Shown: piece after piece, positions 12,241 to 26,100 of the stretch
Numbering within the stretch: the first letter of the stretch is position 1
Layout: every line of letters begins with the position of its first letter
Source of the DNA: Trichostrongylus colubriformis
Lineage: Eukaryota; Nematoda; Chromadorea; Rhabditida; Trichostrongylidae
Assembly (NCBI GenBank): GCA_963978905.1
Contig: OZ022256.1
Span: 22,693,743-22,757,742 of the forward strand
Direction of reading: 5' to 3'
DNA: 64,000 nucleotides
Translations under genes and position numbers: made by a program
The notes under the pieces: model-generated
The model's database searches: none
The model's input: the letters and a program-made list of their open reading frames with translations, nothing else
What the model was told of the DNA's origin: nothing

Positions 12241-13244
12241 CGGAAAGCTCAGACGGTTGGTCTGAGCGGGCACTCTAATTTGATCCATGTACCATCGGCG
12301 GGGGTAACGGCGCCACTCACCCCAAGTTGCCAGGAGCCATTAAGGCATCTGTACTTTCCTGCACTTAGCGAAATGGAATGCAAGTGGGATGCGCTTTGCA
12401 CCTACTCTTTTAGATTAAATAATTCGCTCGGCCGTGAATTTTTGCGGGAACTGACTATGTGCACTAAAACTGCTCAGCTGGTTTTTGTGTATTGTAGAGT
12501 TATTCCGCAACATTATGCTATCTAAATTATGAAGTGGTTTGTCCTGGACTCTTATACAGCTCTGTCACTTAGACTTGTTCGCTGGTCAGGCGCGTTCACA
12601 CTTCGCGCCACGTTCCAAGCAGCTTTCCCTCGTATCTGCGCCCATTTCAAATACGTTCACCCACCAGCAACGTGCAGATATATGACCTTGTCCGGTGATG
12701 GGAGGCGGTGTCCCCATTGTCGGCATTCGCATTTACCTGATTGTCCTCCTAATGGTTACCGCCATTGACCATACTTTTCTATAATTTCATTCTTGGATTG
12801 AAATCGATAGGTAACGAAGGCGCACATCAAGACATTGATAAATACCTCTAGAGTGCCACGCAATGGACTTCTATTGAGAATCGGGACTTTGTAGTTGAGC
12901 TCTATACTGATTGTCCGTGTCCAGCTGATAAGAGGTCCTGTGTTTTCGTGTTCCAATCCTATGCTTATCGGGAATGTCGAAACTCCAGTGGTAAAAATGC
13001 ACTTGTTAGTATTTGGGTGCTTCCTTCCGATGTGTCGTGTGTATCTGACTTTTTTAAATTGTCTACAGTACCTCAATGGCGTTCTGCCTGTTTTTTTTTA
13101 GAAATTTGTGTTCACTTTTATGTCTCCGCACGAATTATTGCTTCTTCTTCGTGATGGGTAATGGATAATTTTCCTTCATTTGGCTACACTCGACGTAAAA
13201 CAATTCGTCCACCGCCCAATTCCTTTAATTGATACGACTAGTAC

Positions 13245-13512
13245 ACGAGTGAGGGTCGATCGGTCGAATTTTCGCTTCGCGGCGTCGCATTCGCTGCGCC
13301 GTCAGTACGAGTCATCTGGCATTCCGCTCAAGACGCAATGGGCTGGTATCGTAAGGGACCTTCAAAGATCGCAAGTTGAAAGCCTCGGAGTTCGCCCATT
13401 TTTGAAGGTGCTTCATGGTACCAGCCCATTGCGTCTTGCGCGGAATTCCAAACGACTCGCACTCGCCGCGGGCGGCTGCGCGAAAACTCGACCAATCGAC
13501 CCCCACCCCTAG
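13245..13512. repeat. Fold-back element FB1, copy 1
   Basis: The left arm (gagggtcgatcggtcgaatt, then the cgcaatgggctggta block) returns inverted on the right (taccagcccattgcg, then ttttcgcgcag and cgaccaatcgacccccaccc). Related copies are at 34825-35165, 43145-43375 and 48600-48885. No gene. Confidence 0.8.
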
Positions 13513-14086
13513 TTTACAATCACTTCTGGGATGAACTGACATAGAGCTTAGTTTATGAGTTCTTCGAGGAGGTCTGATGCTACATACATATGATCAAGAG
13601 ACGTGTCAGTAAAGGGGGCATGTGCTGTCCACGCGGACTTCGATTCTCGGATCATACATGTGGGAAAGGCTCTCATGCTCATCTCATCTCAATTTTTCCC
13701 CTCTGTGATTCGGCTCGATACCATTTCCCTCTTGCCCTTTCATTTATTATGCACAGCCTTTCGAACCGTTTGTCCACACATTTACTATGCATTGTCAGTC
13801 TATCACTCGAATCTTTCAGTGTACACGAGCGCCCGTGCGTGCCTGTGTGTGTGTTGCTACGGTCAACCGGTTGGGTTGATTCGGTTAGTAGCTGGTCCAC
13901 GTTGGTAGCTGTTTGAGTGCGTGGCGACCGTGAGCTGGTGGCTGGTTTGTTAACCGCCGACGATTTGTTACAAAACAGGCGTGGCCCCCGTGAAGAAGGC
14001 CTTTGGGGGCGTTTCGAGAGGCATCGTTCCCTTGCCTCCCTCTCTCTCATTCATTTCTCGACGACGAGGACAGCTTCCTTCTTGTG

Positions 14087-14169
14087 ATGATGTTCAACGT
14101 CATCTACTCAATTACTTTACTTTCCACCTTCACTGCCTTGGTTACTAATGCCGAAGTACTCATGAACAG
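14087..14169 (+). CDS. Exon 1 of the DOMON gene: start codon and signal peptide
   Basis: It encodes two methionines, a hydrophobic core (NVIYSITLLSTFTALV) and a TNA/E cleavage-like site, then ends in phase 2 at AG/GTATGT. The leftover AG joins the first A of exon 2 to give Arg and runs straight into Glu-Gly-Cys-Gly, which is what links this exon to the distant exon 2. An AG at 14072-14073, after a pyrimidine-rich stretch, could serve as a trans-splice acceptor for a spliced leader (inference). The alternative, that this is a separate short secreted-peptide gene, is less likely because of the phase match. Confidence 0.75.
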
Positions 14170-17100
14170 GTATGTGTTAACCAGTATAGCTCGAGGAGCT
14201 CTGGGATTACAAACTGAGTTTCAGAAGTTGTCGGTAGAAACTCAAGTGTTTTTCGGAAACCTCAAAATTTATGAAGAAAGCTTCTGTCCATAATTATATT
14301 TATTTTACCAACATCACCTTCTTACTCGGTTATTTTGGATCACCTTTCATCCTTCATTTCTGTCGGCCTAACAAGGCAGTGGGGTCGTAAAACTCAAGCA
14401 AGCCACTTTTACTCACTTCATTTCCTTTTGCTCTATCTTATTTCCGTGTTTCCATTTTATTTTGTATTATAACCGTAAAGGATAACAGACAAAGTTTTTG
14501 GCGTCAATCAATCCCTTCCTGGGATGCGCCGCACATTCTAGTTCCACTCAGAATCGTGGCGGTGAATGTGATGTGTCCTATACAATGTTGCGGTGGCCAG
14601 CCGATGTACAAGTCAGTACTTTCATCCTCCCAGACGAGTCTGGTACCAATTTGTCGACTCGGAGGGATGGAAGGCTTGGTTGGCCGGGCGGGTGTTGATG
14701 AGGGCTTTGATCCCCGATCACGAGAGTGGGGTGTGCGCCACCTGTCACTGCACCACCTCAGCCCCTACATGCCTTATATCTGATAATATTGTACACATAT
14801 ATTACTACACATATTTTAGTGATCATATATCTTAACTATTTCCTTAAGGGTTTGCTTTAATTCTTTTACCTTCCCCATTTCTGTTGACATACCTTATTTA
14901 TTTCAAGTTCTTCTGTTTTCCCTGGTATCGATCTGTGTCATCAGTGTCATTATTTCTTTTTCATTTTCCAAAGTTACATGATTTATCTGAGGTGCTTTCT
15001 GTTTATGTGAAGTGTGCAGTTAACAGGAATCACTTTGTGAACAAGTAGAATTCCTATGATATCGAAAGAGACTTGTAAATTCAATGTAATCTCTCGACTT
15101 CTATCGAGGATTTCCCGGGCAAAGGGTATACCGTATCCACAGGCTAAGAACTTGATTAAGGTCATTGAAACTTCTAATGCTTACATTATTTACAATATAG
15201 TCCAATTGTTGCGAATTGACAAATTAGGCCGATTGTCCTACTTCTGGCAACCTATTACAGAAATCACAAGATTCTCGATATGAACCTCGATATTACCTCA
15301 CGAACCATTTCGGGTTGTAATCGTGTCGCTGGGTAACGCGCTTGTTGTCGTTTTTCGCGTTTTTTATGGGTTGATTGTTGTTTCTTATCAATGTTGTATA
15401 TGATTCGTGACCAGTTCGCTGAGCTCTACAAATTTTTACTTTTTCAGAAATTTCGGTATTAAGCCATTTTTTCACATTCTCAAAATTTTGAAGGGAGATT
15501 TCTTTGAAGTCTGGGAGGGTGGCAAAGATATCCTTCCGTCATCTGTGCTCTGAAAAATTCGATGCATTTTAGCTCATCAAATTTTTAAGAAATATTCTGG
15601 AAACTACTATCAGAACGTGAACGTTAAGGTGGCCTACTACCGAATTAAAGAAAACCAAAATGTGTAAGACCACCTTGTGAAGATAGCAAGGCAATTTCGG
15701 AAACATATGCAATTTTGAATGAGGAAAGCACTAATAATCGATAAGAAGTTGAGGATAAAGTTTCTAGCGTTAATCGATCCCTTCTATGGGATGCGCTGCG
15801 CATGCTAGTTTCGTACAGAATCGTGGTGGCAGCCGATGTACAAGTCAGTGCAGTTATCCGCAAAACGAACGAGTCTGCTAGCAATTAACCTATCCCGGAT
15901 GAATGGAAGGCATGGTTGAACTGCTGGCATTGATGCTAAATTTGATCTCGCGGCCATGACAGCGCGTCACCTGTCACTTTACCAAATCTCCACAGTAATA
16001 ATCGACATACAGTAGCGCTCAAAAGTATTCGGCCAAATGGTTTTTCACTTGGGTTTTTCACTCGTAACTTTCTTGCGACTGGACCGATCTAAAAGAAATT
16101 TTAGTATGTTGTACTTGAAGACACTGCATACTAAATATACTATTTTGACGCTCAACGGTGTAAGTTACGTGGTTAAATGCAATTTTTTGTTTTTGGACTG
16201 CCATCCCTATGCCGTCCCGCTGTGACGCTGTCATCAATATTGATGTTCTCTGAGAAAAGAACAGCCGTTTTTCTTGACCAAGCCTTTTTCTTTTTTTCGG
16301 TGGTCTTGTAGTAAATTCTTGTAAAAAACCATGAAAAGTGTCAAGCTGCACTCAATTAGAAGGAAATGTTGACAATAGATTCAGGCACCACATAGCAAAA
16401 TTTCGTCAAATCTGGTCAAGTAGAAAAAAAGTTATGGCAAAAAGTGTTTGGCCGAATACTTTTGAGCGCTACTGTTTGACGAAAAACGCAAAAATTCGTT
16501 TTCGGGAGGTTTCCAACACTTATACTGTACATAGATCGCTGTAGAGGATGGACTGAGGGAGAAGGGAAACGATTAATTTGCGCCGGTTGGGCTCCGTCGT
16601 AGTACAGTACATGTACCAGCATCGTGTTTTGTTTAGCTCAGTTAACGATTCATTGCATGGCGAATTGTTAGAGTAAAACGGCTTGGGTCATTGATTTCAT
16701 TCTACTACGAAACTTCGAACGCTACAGAAAGTTGGTAATCGAAATTGTTCACATCAGCTCTCTTGAAAAGCTTTCTGACTGACCTGCTCGCCCATTTAGT
16801 ACAGCGTTGGAAGATTCCGTACTTGTGGAAAAACTTGTTGCTCAAGTTTTTACTAAGGAATTCAATTTGAATTCGTTATAAAAAAATCGTAAAAATGAAG
16901 CAGCCGTTTTACCTCTTAGCCAGTTTCACCTTTTTCGCTTCAGACCTTACACATGAAGCGGTTTCACACAAAGAAGTTGCCAAAATAGCTACCATTTCAA
17001 ACGTGTTTGTTCGGTTCATTCCCAGTTCATGAGTTGAATAGAGAGGTGGATATCACTGAAAGATGTGGGTATACTCAGTAATATGTGACTGGCAAGATTT

Positions 17101-20100
17101 TTATGATAGATCATTTGTACTTGTGTGTCCACAGAACGATAGTACATATAATAAATAACTCAAAAAGTTGGGCTTTATGGCGCCGCCATCTGTTTGGCCC
17201 TCCATCTTTTGCTCTTACAACAGGTCATGCGTGTCTCCCTTCGACTATCCTGACCTTTTCGGTATTTATTTATTATCTGTGCGGCCAATCAGAGAAGGGT
17301 TCTAGCCTAGCCTCCCATGGAACTTCGAAATGAGATCATGGTGGATGGATAGGAGCGCTAATTTCAACTATGGAAGCCAAGATTGCAGAATGCTGTCCGA
17401 ACTGTGATTCTTGATAGCTCAATACCCTGTCGATACCTAGGTCTCACTTCATCGATACCTAGGTCTCACTTCAAAGTTTCCTGGAGAGTCCAAACCCTTC
17501 TCTGGTAAGGGACACCTATGAACCGACCTCAAAAAAATGGAAGGCTTTCTGGACCTAGACGCGAAATCATTGACGAATTGGTACACCTACCATAATGTGG
17601 TCTCGATACCATTTTCCGTGGAAAGGAAGTAGGGATAAAAAAACTTGCGATTGAAGCCCCATTTTTTCTTAAGGAAATTCTTAGGGAATTTTTCTTAGGG
17701 AAATTTCTTTACAGGAAAATTCATATGGCTGTTAATCTGTTCTGAAGCCCACGACCTACACTGATGTGTGGCAAACATTATGATGTCACGTCCTTTGGCA
17801 TTAACTGTGCGGTTAACATTGTTTGTTATACATTTGCATTCTATTTTCTATACGAAAACCAGGTAATAAACTGCGATTCTGACAATGTGACCAACGAGTG
17901 TGTAATAAAAGGCGTCCTTGGATCGCAGTGAACTGACGAACAAAAACGTGGCATGCTGGCAGCGTTGTTCTTTGATCCAATTCACCCCATGTTTTCTACC
18001 TATACCATTTGACCTGTTTTTGAAATCAGGGAAGAGCGGTCAGGTCGTTCTCGCCACGGAGTTCCATATAGGACGAACTACTTAACAAGTCATTCAGGTC
18101 GCAGTCATTAGGGTCTCGAAGGATTGAGTCTGGCCCAACCTTTTCAGGAGCGGAGTCCTCTTCAAATAAATAGGACTTCTGATGAAATTTCGCATATATT
18201 TCTACATCAACTGAAAAGTGAGTAAACTCGATGAATGGGTAAGAGGCCATCCACTACTGGTGACTGAATAATCTCAAAGGATCAAAAAGCAGTCGACTGT
18301 ATAAGCTAGAAAGATCTTCGGTAGTGTAGCTTCAAAGGAACCTGGTCCCTTGGTTTTGGGTAGGTTTATCCCCCCAGTAACGACAGTAGAGATTTCAGAT
18401 CGCCATCCCATATACAGGGGGTGCCAAAAAAAAAAGTAATTTTGTCTCCTCCACTTTCGACCCCATTTAGCCAAACTACAGTAAATTCTATTGAGGTATT
18501 CTCATCCCCAGAATCAAGAGCAGACCTAACTCTATCACTATACTCCGTGGCAGCCTCCTGCACGAGCAGGAACGGGAGCAAGGAAAGACTGTACAAGATG
18601 TGTCACCTCAACTGGGCAAAATCCGAAATTTCGTCGCCCTCTTTCACAACCTTGCTGACGTCCGTTCAATCTGGGTACCTAAGGGGATTCATACCGAATG
18701 GTGTTCTTTAACAATGCGTTTTTTCCGGGTTCCCAGCGCCCTTCGTTTCCAAGAGCCAAAACGTTCCCCTATCACTGAAACCCCTCCGGAGGCGGATTTG
18801 AGGCATGAAAATGATACTTTGGATCATAGCAGCCTTGTCCAAGCAGCAGGGGCTCTGTGACTTCCAAGAACCGAAGGGCCAACCCTCAGGAAGCTTCCCA
18901 CAAAAGACCTACCACGGAGCTTGGCTCCACTGTTTTTAGCGAATTTTTAAATGTAGGTACTCCGAAGCCCGACTACGCCGAATGAAACCTCCATATTTTT
19001 ATGAACATGAACGCGAGGAGCCACAGCTTGTTCCTACTTTTAGAGGAACATTTTGGGAATGTTTTGCCCCAATACCTTTATCTCTTTCGTTTCCCTACGT
19101 TTTGTAAAATTGGCAGATGTGAGCCGTGGACAAAATTACTTTTTTTTGGCACCCCCTGTATAGTCATCCTACCAGTGTATTCACTAGAGATCATATGCGG
19201 TAGGAATATGATTGTGAGCTCATGCGACAGATGACCCCATTAAATGTCCACATGCGATAATTACAATGATCCACTGGTCACTATGAGCTGAGGTTGACTT
19301 TTTTGTAAATATTTACGTTGTACCCGTTTTGTTTGGCCTTAGGACAAGTCTCAGGATGGCAACCCTAATCGGGCTCAAAAACTGTGCAGTCTGCCTTCCT
19401 GTAGCTTCCCAAAATATATGTTTGAGGCTATTTTTTGCTTTTCATGAGTAGCTGGCCATCTAGATTATGGCTATCCCAAGTGCATGCACTGGTAAGATGA
19501 GCTCAACCCATAATTTTCATCAAACATAATACTAAACCATTTAATTTAACTACCACTACAAATCACTATCACTCCATCATCTACCAGCGATGCTTCTTGT
19601 TAGTTCAGAATTTTCGTCGCACCTGATGATTGGAACTCTGTGGAATAGTAAATAGGACAAGTACATACAGCGGCCACTTGAAAACGAGCGCCGACTCAAT
19701 TTTTTCAGTTTCCCATCAAAGACATCTCTTTTCCTAGTTAGGTCAGTCAGGTTAAAGACAGTGTTAGGGGTAATGTGGGTGGTAAGAAATCCCAAAAGGA
19801 GTCATTTAGTGAAAAACTACTGGTCTGAAAGGCCTATGCATGGCGAAATCCCCCGCGTAAGGAGCCCCCTTGAGCTGTGGCAGAGGCGGCCTCGTCAGGA
19901 CAAGCCGCCTTGGATCAGGACAGCCCGCCTCCAGGCGACGTGATTAGTGGTTGGTCACAGTGAGGTTGGTCAAGGAGATCGGCAGGATTGAAGGTATCGC
20001 AGCGCGCTTTCTCACTTTTAGCTTGAAGCTCACCACATGAAATTTGATGCTGTCGCATTTTCGAACATCCCTTCATGTTCACGTCTTGGTAATGCCAATG

Positions 20101-23100
20101 GAGAACCTATGCGGACTACCCGCCTCTTGACGGGAAGGTCGTCCGCGCCTAGAACCAACGATGGGAAGGGGTCCTATTTATCGGGTTTTTGGCCATTTCC
20201 GTCGGTTTTTTCTATACTCCTGTTACCAGGCATCTCGGCTTTCAAATACACTACTTCTTTCACTTTTCGTCCGAATTTCCTCTAAAGCTGCCTTTAACAA
20301 AGGAAGATGGGTAGCAGCAAGTGGCATTGCTACCGCACATATTGTTCGGGAATCCATGTACGGGCTACGCATTCCCATGTCAAACGAGGCTTCCATCACC
20401 TCACTATTGGACATTTGGCCACTCATTGTACAGATGCATAGCTTGTGCAGTACATGGTTTCTGCACATTACTGTATTGTTGCATTTCGGCGCTATTACGA
20501 TGCAGGATAGAGGTAGAATGCGCGGCTCATTTTGGAATGAATGAGCACAGGGCACTGATGGCTTCCTGGCATCATTTCGTCCCCCAAGAAAAGCTACACC
20601 ACCTGGAAAATACTGGCAAAATTTTACTTTTATGTACTTATGCAAATCCCTCGAACCCAATCAGCCCTCCCTATCGAACCCACAGCCCAAAATTCAAAAC
20701 TACCACAGTAAGATTAGAACCTACAAACACCTACATATGGTGCCTTTATATCCTTACCTGAACAGTATGTGGTACGCCAATGCTCAATCGTTCTCAGTAC
20801 GAGTCACGAAAGGTAATCACATAAATTCCAGGGCCGCCCGGAAAAAGTCTTTTCGTATTTTTAAATACCGCTTTTTCCCTCAAAACTGCTTTCCACAAAA
20901 TTTCTTCTGTACACATATATGTAGTACAAGTCCACACGCATCTATAGGTATTGTTGTCTTCCATCTCCCGGATAACCCTTTTCGGCAAAATAAAAATATC
21001 AAAGGTCACTTCATTTTCAATTCCAATTTTTTTTCTTTGAATGGCGTTAGACAGGGAAAGGAAAAGGTGATAATCCGATGGAGCAAGATCAGGGCTATAA
21101 GGCAGCAATTTTTATCCAAGCTCGAAAATTTTTCAAAAGAAAAAATTCAAAAAATTTTTTACTACTAGTGAAAAAATCACTCGCCAAAAAATTCTCGAGC
21201 TTGGATAAAAATTGCTGTCCATCCACCTTATAGCCCTCATCTTGCTCCATCGAATTATCACCTTTTCCCTTCCCTGTCTAACGCCATTCAAAGAAAAATT
21301 TTTTTATAATTTTTGTATTGAAAATGAGGTTGACCGTTGATATGTCTATTTTGCCGAAAAGGGTTATCCGGGAGATGGAAGACAATAATACCTATAGATG
21401 CGTGTGGACTTGTACTACATGTGTACATATGTACAGAAGAGATTGCTGGAAAGCAGTTTGGAGGGAGAAAGCGGTACTTGAAAATACGAAAAAACTTTTT
21501 AGACTACCCAATATAATGTATCAGTGAAATTAGGGCTAGCAAAGTTGATTCGATAAACGCCACAATGGCGGGTTCAAGGATTGAATGTACTTCGGCTTCG
21601 GCCGTAGTAAAGTGGTAAACTCTGAACATCACCTTGGAACGTCAGACGTTGTTTTCAGAATTACCAAGAAAATTCCTCCTCACCATAACATTCCAGAGCT
21701 TCCGGATTGAAACGTGCCCTGCAGTAAGTACACCTGCACTTTTGTGGCATGACTTGATCTGATGTTATGGCCTGTTTGGTGAACTGGTACCTTTTTTTTG
21801 GGAGACAGCGATCACATGTGGTATCTGTTTATATTAGAATTTCTATGTTGCTATGGTATTTCTACCATATCCTTGTGTTTAACGCGCTGAAATAAATCAG
21901 GGCTGCGTTCCTTCTCTGATTGCAATCGACAACAGGCTCATTCGAGTTCACAAAAAGTGTACAGAAAAAGGAGCACGTTTTTGAACTGTCAGATGCCATT
22001 AAGAAAAATAGTTTTCTGGGCTTTTGCAGCATTTTTTTTTGCTTTTTTGTGTTGTTACTCGTTTTTCTCGTATCTTCTAAGTCCTACCAAGTTGCGGGGT
22101 CTTAATTTTTATAGGTAAAAATGGTATCATGCACCGATCGTTCAGCAGTAGTAGTTGCGGTGCACAAGCGCGGCTCTTCAGTTAAAGAGTATACGCACTT
22201 CCGCCAAGTATGCAAAACAAAGAGTGATAAAAGAAATAAAAGTATTAGGGCGAAATATTCCTGGAATGTTCCTTTGAAAGCAGAAGCAAGCTGAGGCCAA
22301 TCACTTTCACAGTCATGAAAATAGAAATTTCGCCGGCAGTGACTGCACGCATTCTGAAGAATTTCAGGAAGAGATTGAATGCTTGTATTGAATGGCGCAC
22401 AGTTCGAATGTGATATATGATCCCTCATGTAGAATTCTCTGATGGTTCAAACAAACAGAAAATTTTCTTATTTGGCTTGATTAGTGCAAACTTGTGGATA
22501 GTTTTTCCGTCACGCTTCATGTGGACCACCCAGTAGTTCATTTCTCTTGTTTATATGTACTTTTCTGTTAAAAACAAAGAGTAGGGAATATCATTGGCAA
22601 AGAAGCATGAATCGTTTAAACACCAACGAAATCAGTGATAGATAATCTTAGCCTTTGGACGATCGCATCTGTTTCTGGTGAATGGTCTATTCCAGCTGAA
22701 AGCCCAATTGAAGATCATTTCGATCATTTAATTTATTCCACTCAAAATGAAACGAAGTGCTGCAGAATACAGTAACGATGAAAAAATAAAAACTCTCCAG
22801 CTCTGATGAAGGTTAAAAACAGAAAGCGTGTTTAACAAAGCCCTTGCTTGCAACATTTCTCTAAATTCAACGATATCACCTTTTCCCTCTGATGTTACTG
22901 AGCTTTGCCAAATTTACACCGTACCTTTTCTATTGATTGATCTTATTACTCACAAACCTCTTTCGCCTAATGGTTGCCACCGCTCATAAGAACCAGGTCG
23001 AAGACTGGGCCGAACCTGAACTTCCGACACGCTGTCAGAGCTTTCAAAGCGCTAGCAACGTGCGGTAGTAAAGGTCTGCTAGCTTTGCAACTGCATGCTG

Positions 23101-26100
23101 ACCAATCTGTCCACAAAGAAGACTAGAATACTCGCATGACCTTGTACTGTGCCCTCGTGGTTTCAGTTTACTTGGAATGGCTGTCTGCTAATGGATTTAA
23201 TCAAGCGGAAAGTCCTATTCATATAGGCCACTAAGAAGCTCTTATTGCGTGAATGGAAGTTATGATAGTGGCGCAGCATGCGCAACGGACAGCTAATCCA
23301 CCAACAGTCCTATCCAGCTCTTTGTTGCGGTCTCATTTGAAACCAGAAGTCGGTGCACTTTTTTCTCCACTGGGTTTTCGAGCCATTAGAAGGATAGGAA
23401 AGCCTATAAGTGGATTTGCTCGATTTTCCACTACTCTAATGCTGATTCATAAAGCCGTTTGAGGAGTGAACTGGTTTCCGCGATCAAGCAAATGTACTGC
23501 ATCAAAGCCAATAAGCCGTGGGTGATCACACTGCATGAGAACTATCCAATTCGAAACTGGTATCATGTGTATGCTGGCGCGTTTTATAAAGCGTCAATCC
23601 TCGCTCTTAGCAGGAAGCAGAAAATTCTCTCGAATTTTTGAAATAGAAACTGTAAAAATGAATCAGATCATGGCAGAAATTCATTACCCTTCACTTCGTC
23701 ATTCATAATTGTCATTTGTGTTGAGCACGGATGATTAGGGAACACGGGGGAATCAGATTGCGATTGCAACTCTATTGATTACTGACAAAATAATCAAAAT
23801 GCATTTAGTCACTACCTGAAGTTGTAGCGTTTCTCAAACTTATTTCGTTAGATCGAGTTGCCTAACCATTATTTATATCGGGACGATCTTAGAATATGTT
23901 ACACTGCGTGAGTTTTGTCCACTCGTTGAATAACATTTATGATTGTCGCAAGTATGCTGAGTTACGAGCAGAAGCTTCGGTCTCGGACGGGACTCGAACA
24001 CGCACTCCATGTTTTCAGTGCATATGCTCTAATCCACTACACTACCAGAACCCATTTCACTTTACCTCAGCTTCCGAATGGTATATTTAGGCCGCGGTCA
24101 TACTTTGCGCAAGCTGCGTTAGTTGACGCCGGCACCGGCGTCAACTAACGCAGCTTGCGCAAAGTATGACCGCGGCCTTACCATAACTTATCAGCACTCA
24201 CACGAGTAACGTGCTGAGCCGGCCTGAACCGGTTGGCCAATGTCAGCATTGAACCGTGAGCTAATCTCTAGCAGACATTGTTTTTTGAAGTCTTTATTTT
24301 GTTAGCTGATTATTTCGCCGCAGCCCGCGATGCAAAAGCTCTAATAAGTATGCTGTGTTATGGAGTATCTACTCAAGTTTTCAGCTTCACGGTTCGATGC
24401 CTGCATTTGCCAGCTGGTTCAAAATGTTGTACGTTTGAGTGCTGATTAGCTATAGTAAGTAGACCATAGTGAAGCCGTGTTAGGTTGAAAAGGGTCTCGA
24501 TAGTGTAATGGATTAGCAAAAATGGCCGGAAAGCATGGAGTGCGTGTTCGAGTCCCGTCCAAAACCAAAGCTTTTGCCCACAACTCAGCATACTTGTAAC
24601 AACTTTGGCATCGCGGGCTGCGGCAAAAAACAGCAGCTATCAAGAGAAACCCCTATCATTGATACATCAACACAATCAACGAATATCGCTACTTTTTATC
24701 CGAAACTACCATAATACTTCATATTCAGATTTTCCATGCTTAAAAGACAGAAACCACACATTTATCCAACTACATATATGAAAGACAACTTCACCTCTCC
24801 GTTTTAGAGAAGGCTGTGGAACGACAAAGGCATGTCTATTCAAGCCGGCCGGGTGTAATCCGAACCTTGACTGCACAATCGGGCTGATCTTTTTCGTTGT
24901 GGGCCCTAATCAACTTCGTGTGGAGATGGTGGCCACGTCATTGATACCCACCGTACCGCAGCAGTACATTGCCATTGCTTTCTCCAATGATGCCATTATG
25001 GTGAGCGTTACCGTTTCTGCGATTCACTGACTTTGTTTTTTTATCAACATTCGACTCATCAGTTTCTGTCAGATAATCGTACACGCTTATGGAAACTGTT
25101 ACGTGAGGGCATATGTAATTGAATTAAAACCACGATAAGTGTGACGGGTGGCGTCGTTGTGGTTTGAGAGTGACAGTAATTCGGTTAGAAGCGTGTAGCA
25201 AATTTTCCAACCGCATGTTTTTCCACCGAATCAAGTTCACACAGTGAATCGCCATTTTCACTTAGCGAGAGAGGGAGGTACATAATCAATGTGGAAATTG
25301 TATTCTTCATGATTATTAGGGACCATGCGTGATTTCCACCTATTTTCGTTCAGCTTGTTCGCAAGCATGTCACAAAGAAAAGATTCGCGAATATTTCATC
25401 TTCATTGATGGATGAGCTCTAGGAATCAAGTATTTAGCACGCCGAGGGCTCGAACACTTCCTGAAGCCCATTCATCGGTGATTCAAGGTCCCGCCTACAT
25501 CTTGTCAATTGCGGAGTATTGTAAAGAGAACTTCATGAACGAGAAAATTCAAATGTAACTGAAACTCCATAGGGTCAAATAAAGTAGAGGGGGGACACAA
25601 CTTTGCGTCGACGTTTCACCCACGTCAAAGCTTCTTTCCCTGCCTAAGCTTAGGCTAAAGCAGATGAGACCTATGCTTTGACATATGCTTTTTTATGTAT
25701 TAGGTTGATTCATAATAAATCGGACAAATGGTAGTGATGATTTCTAGAGATCATAACTCAGTAACGAATGAACGAAAATGGACGCGCGAGGTACCGTTGG
25801 AATGAGTATGAAAAGCTCTTCAAAGTACCGCAAAATAATCACTCCAAAGTAAATTCATTCCGCCACAATGCCGCACGATTTCAAGCGGTCCAGAGACCAC
25901 ATCCGCAACGTCATACTATTTATATCGCTATCTGGCCAGGAACCCGCGGATATCGGCAGACGTCTGATAGAAGTTCACAAGGAGCATGCCCCCGGCAGAA
26001 GTACACTGTAGTTGTAGCATTCGAAGTTTGCGTCAGGCGACTATTCCATCGAAGACGAAAACCGCGGTTGGTGGAGCGTACACGGCGTAGAGTACTGGGA

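Noticed and set aside
23950..24640. tRNA genes suggested by box A and box B motifs
   Set aside because: The motifs are there but acceptor, D and anticodon arms do not pair, and the same sequence recurs with a common tail, so these are SINE copies.
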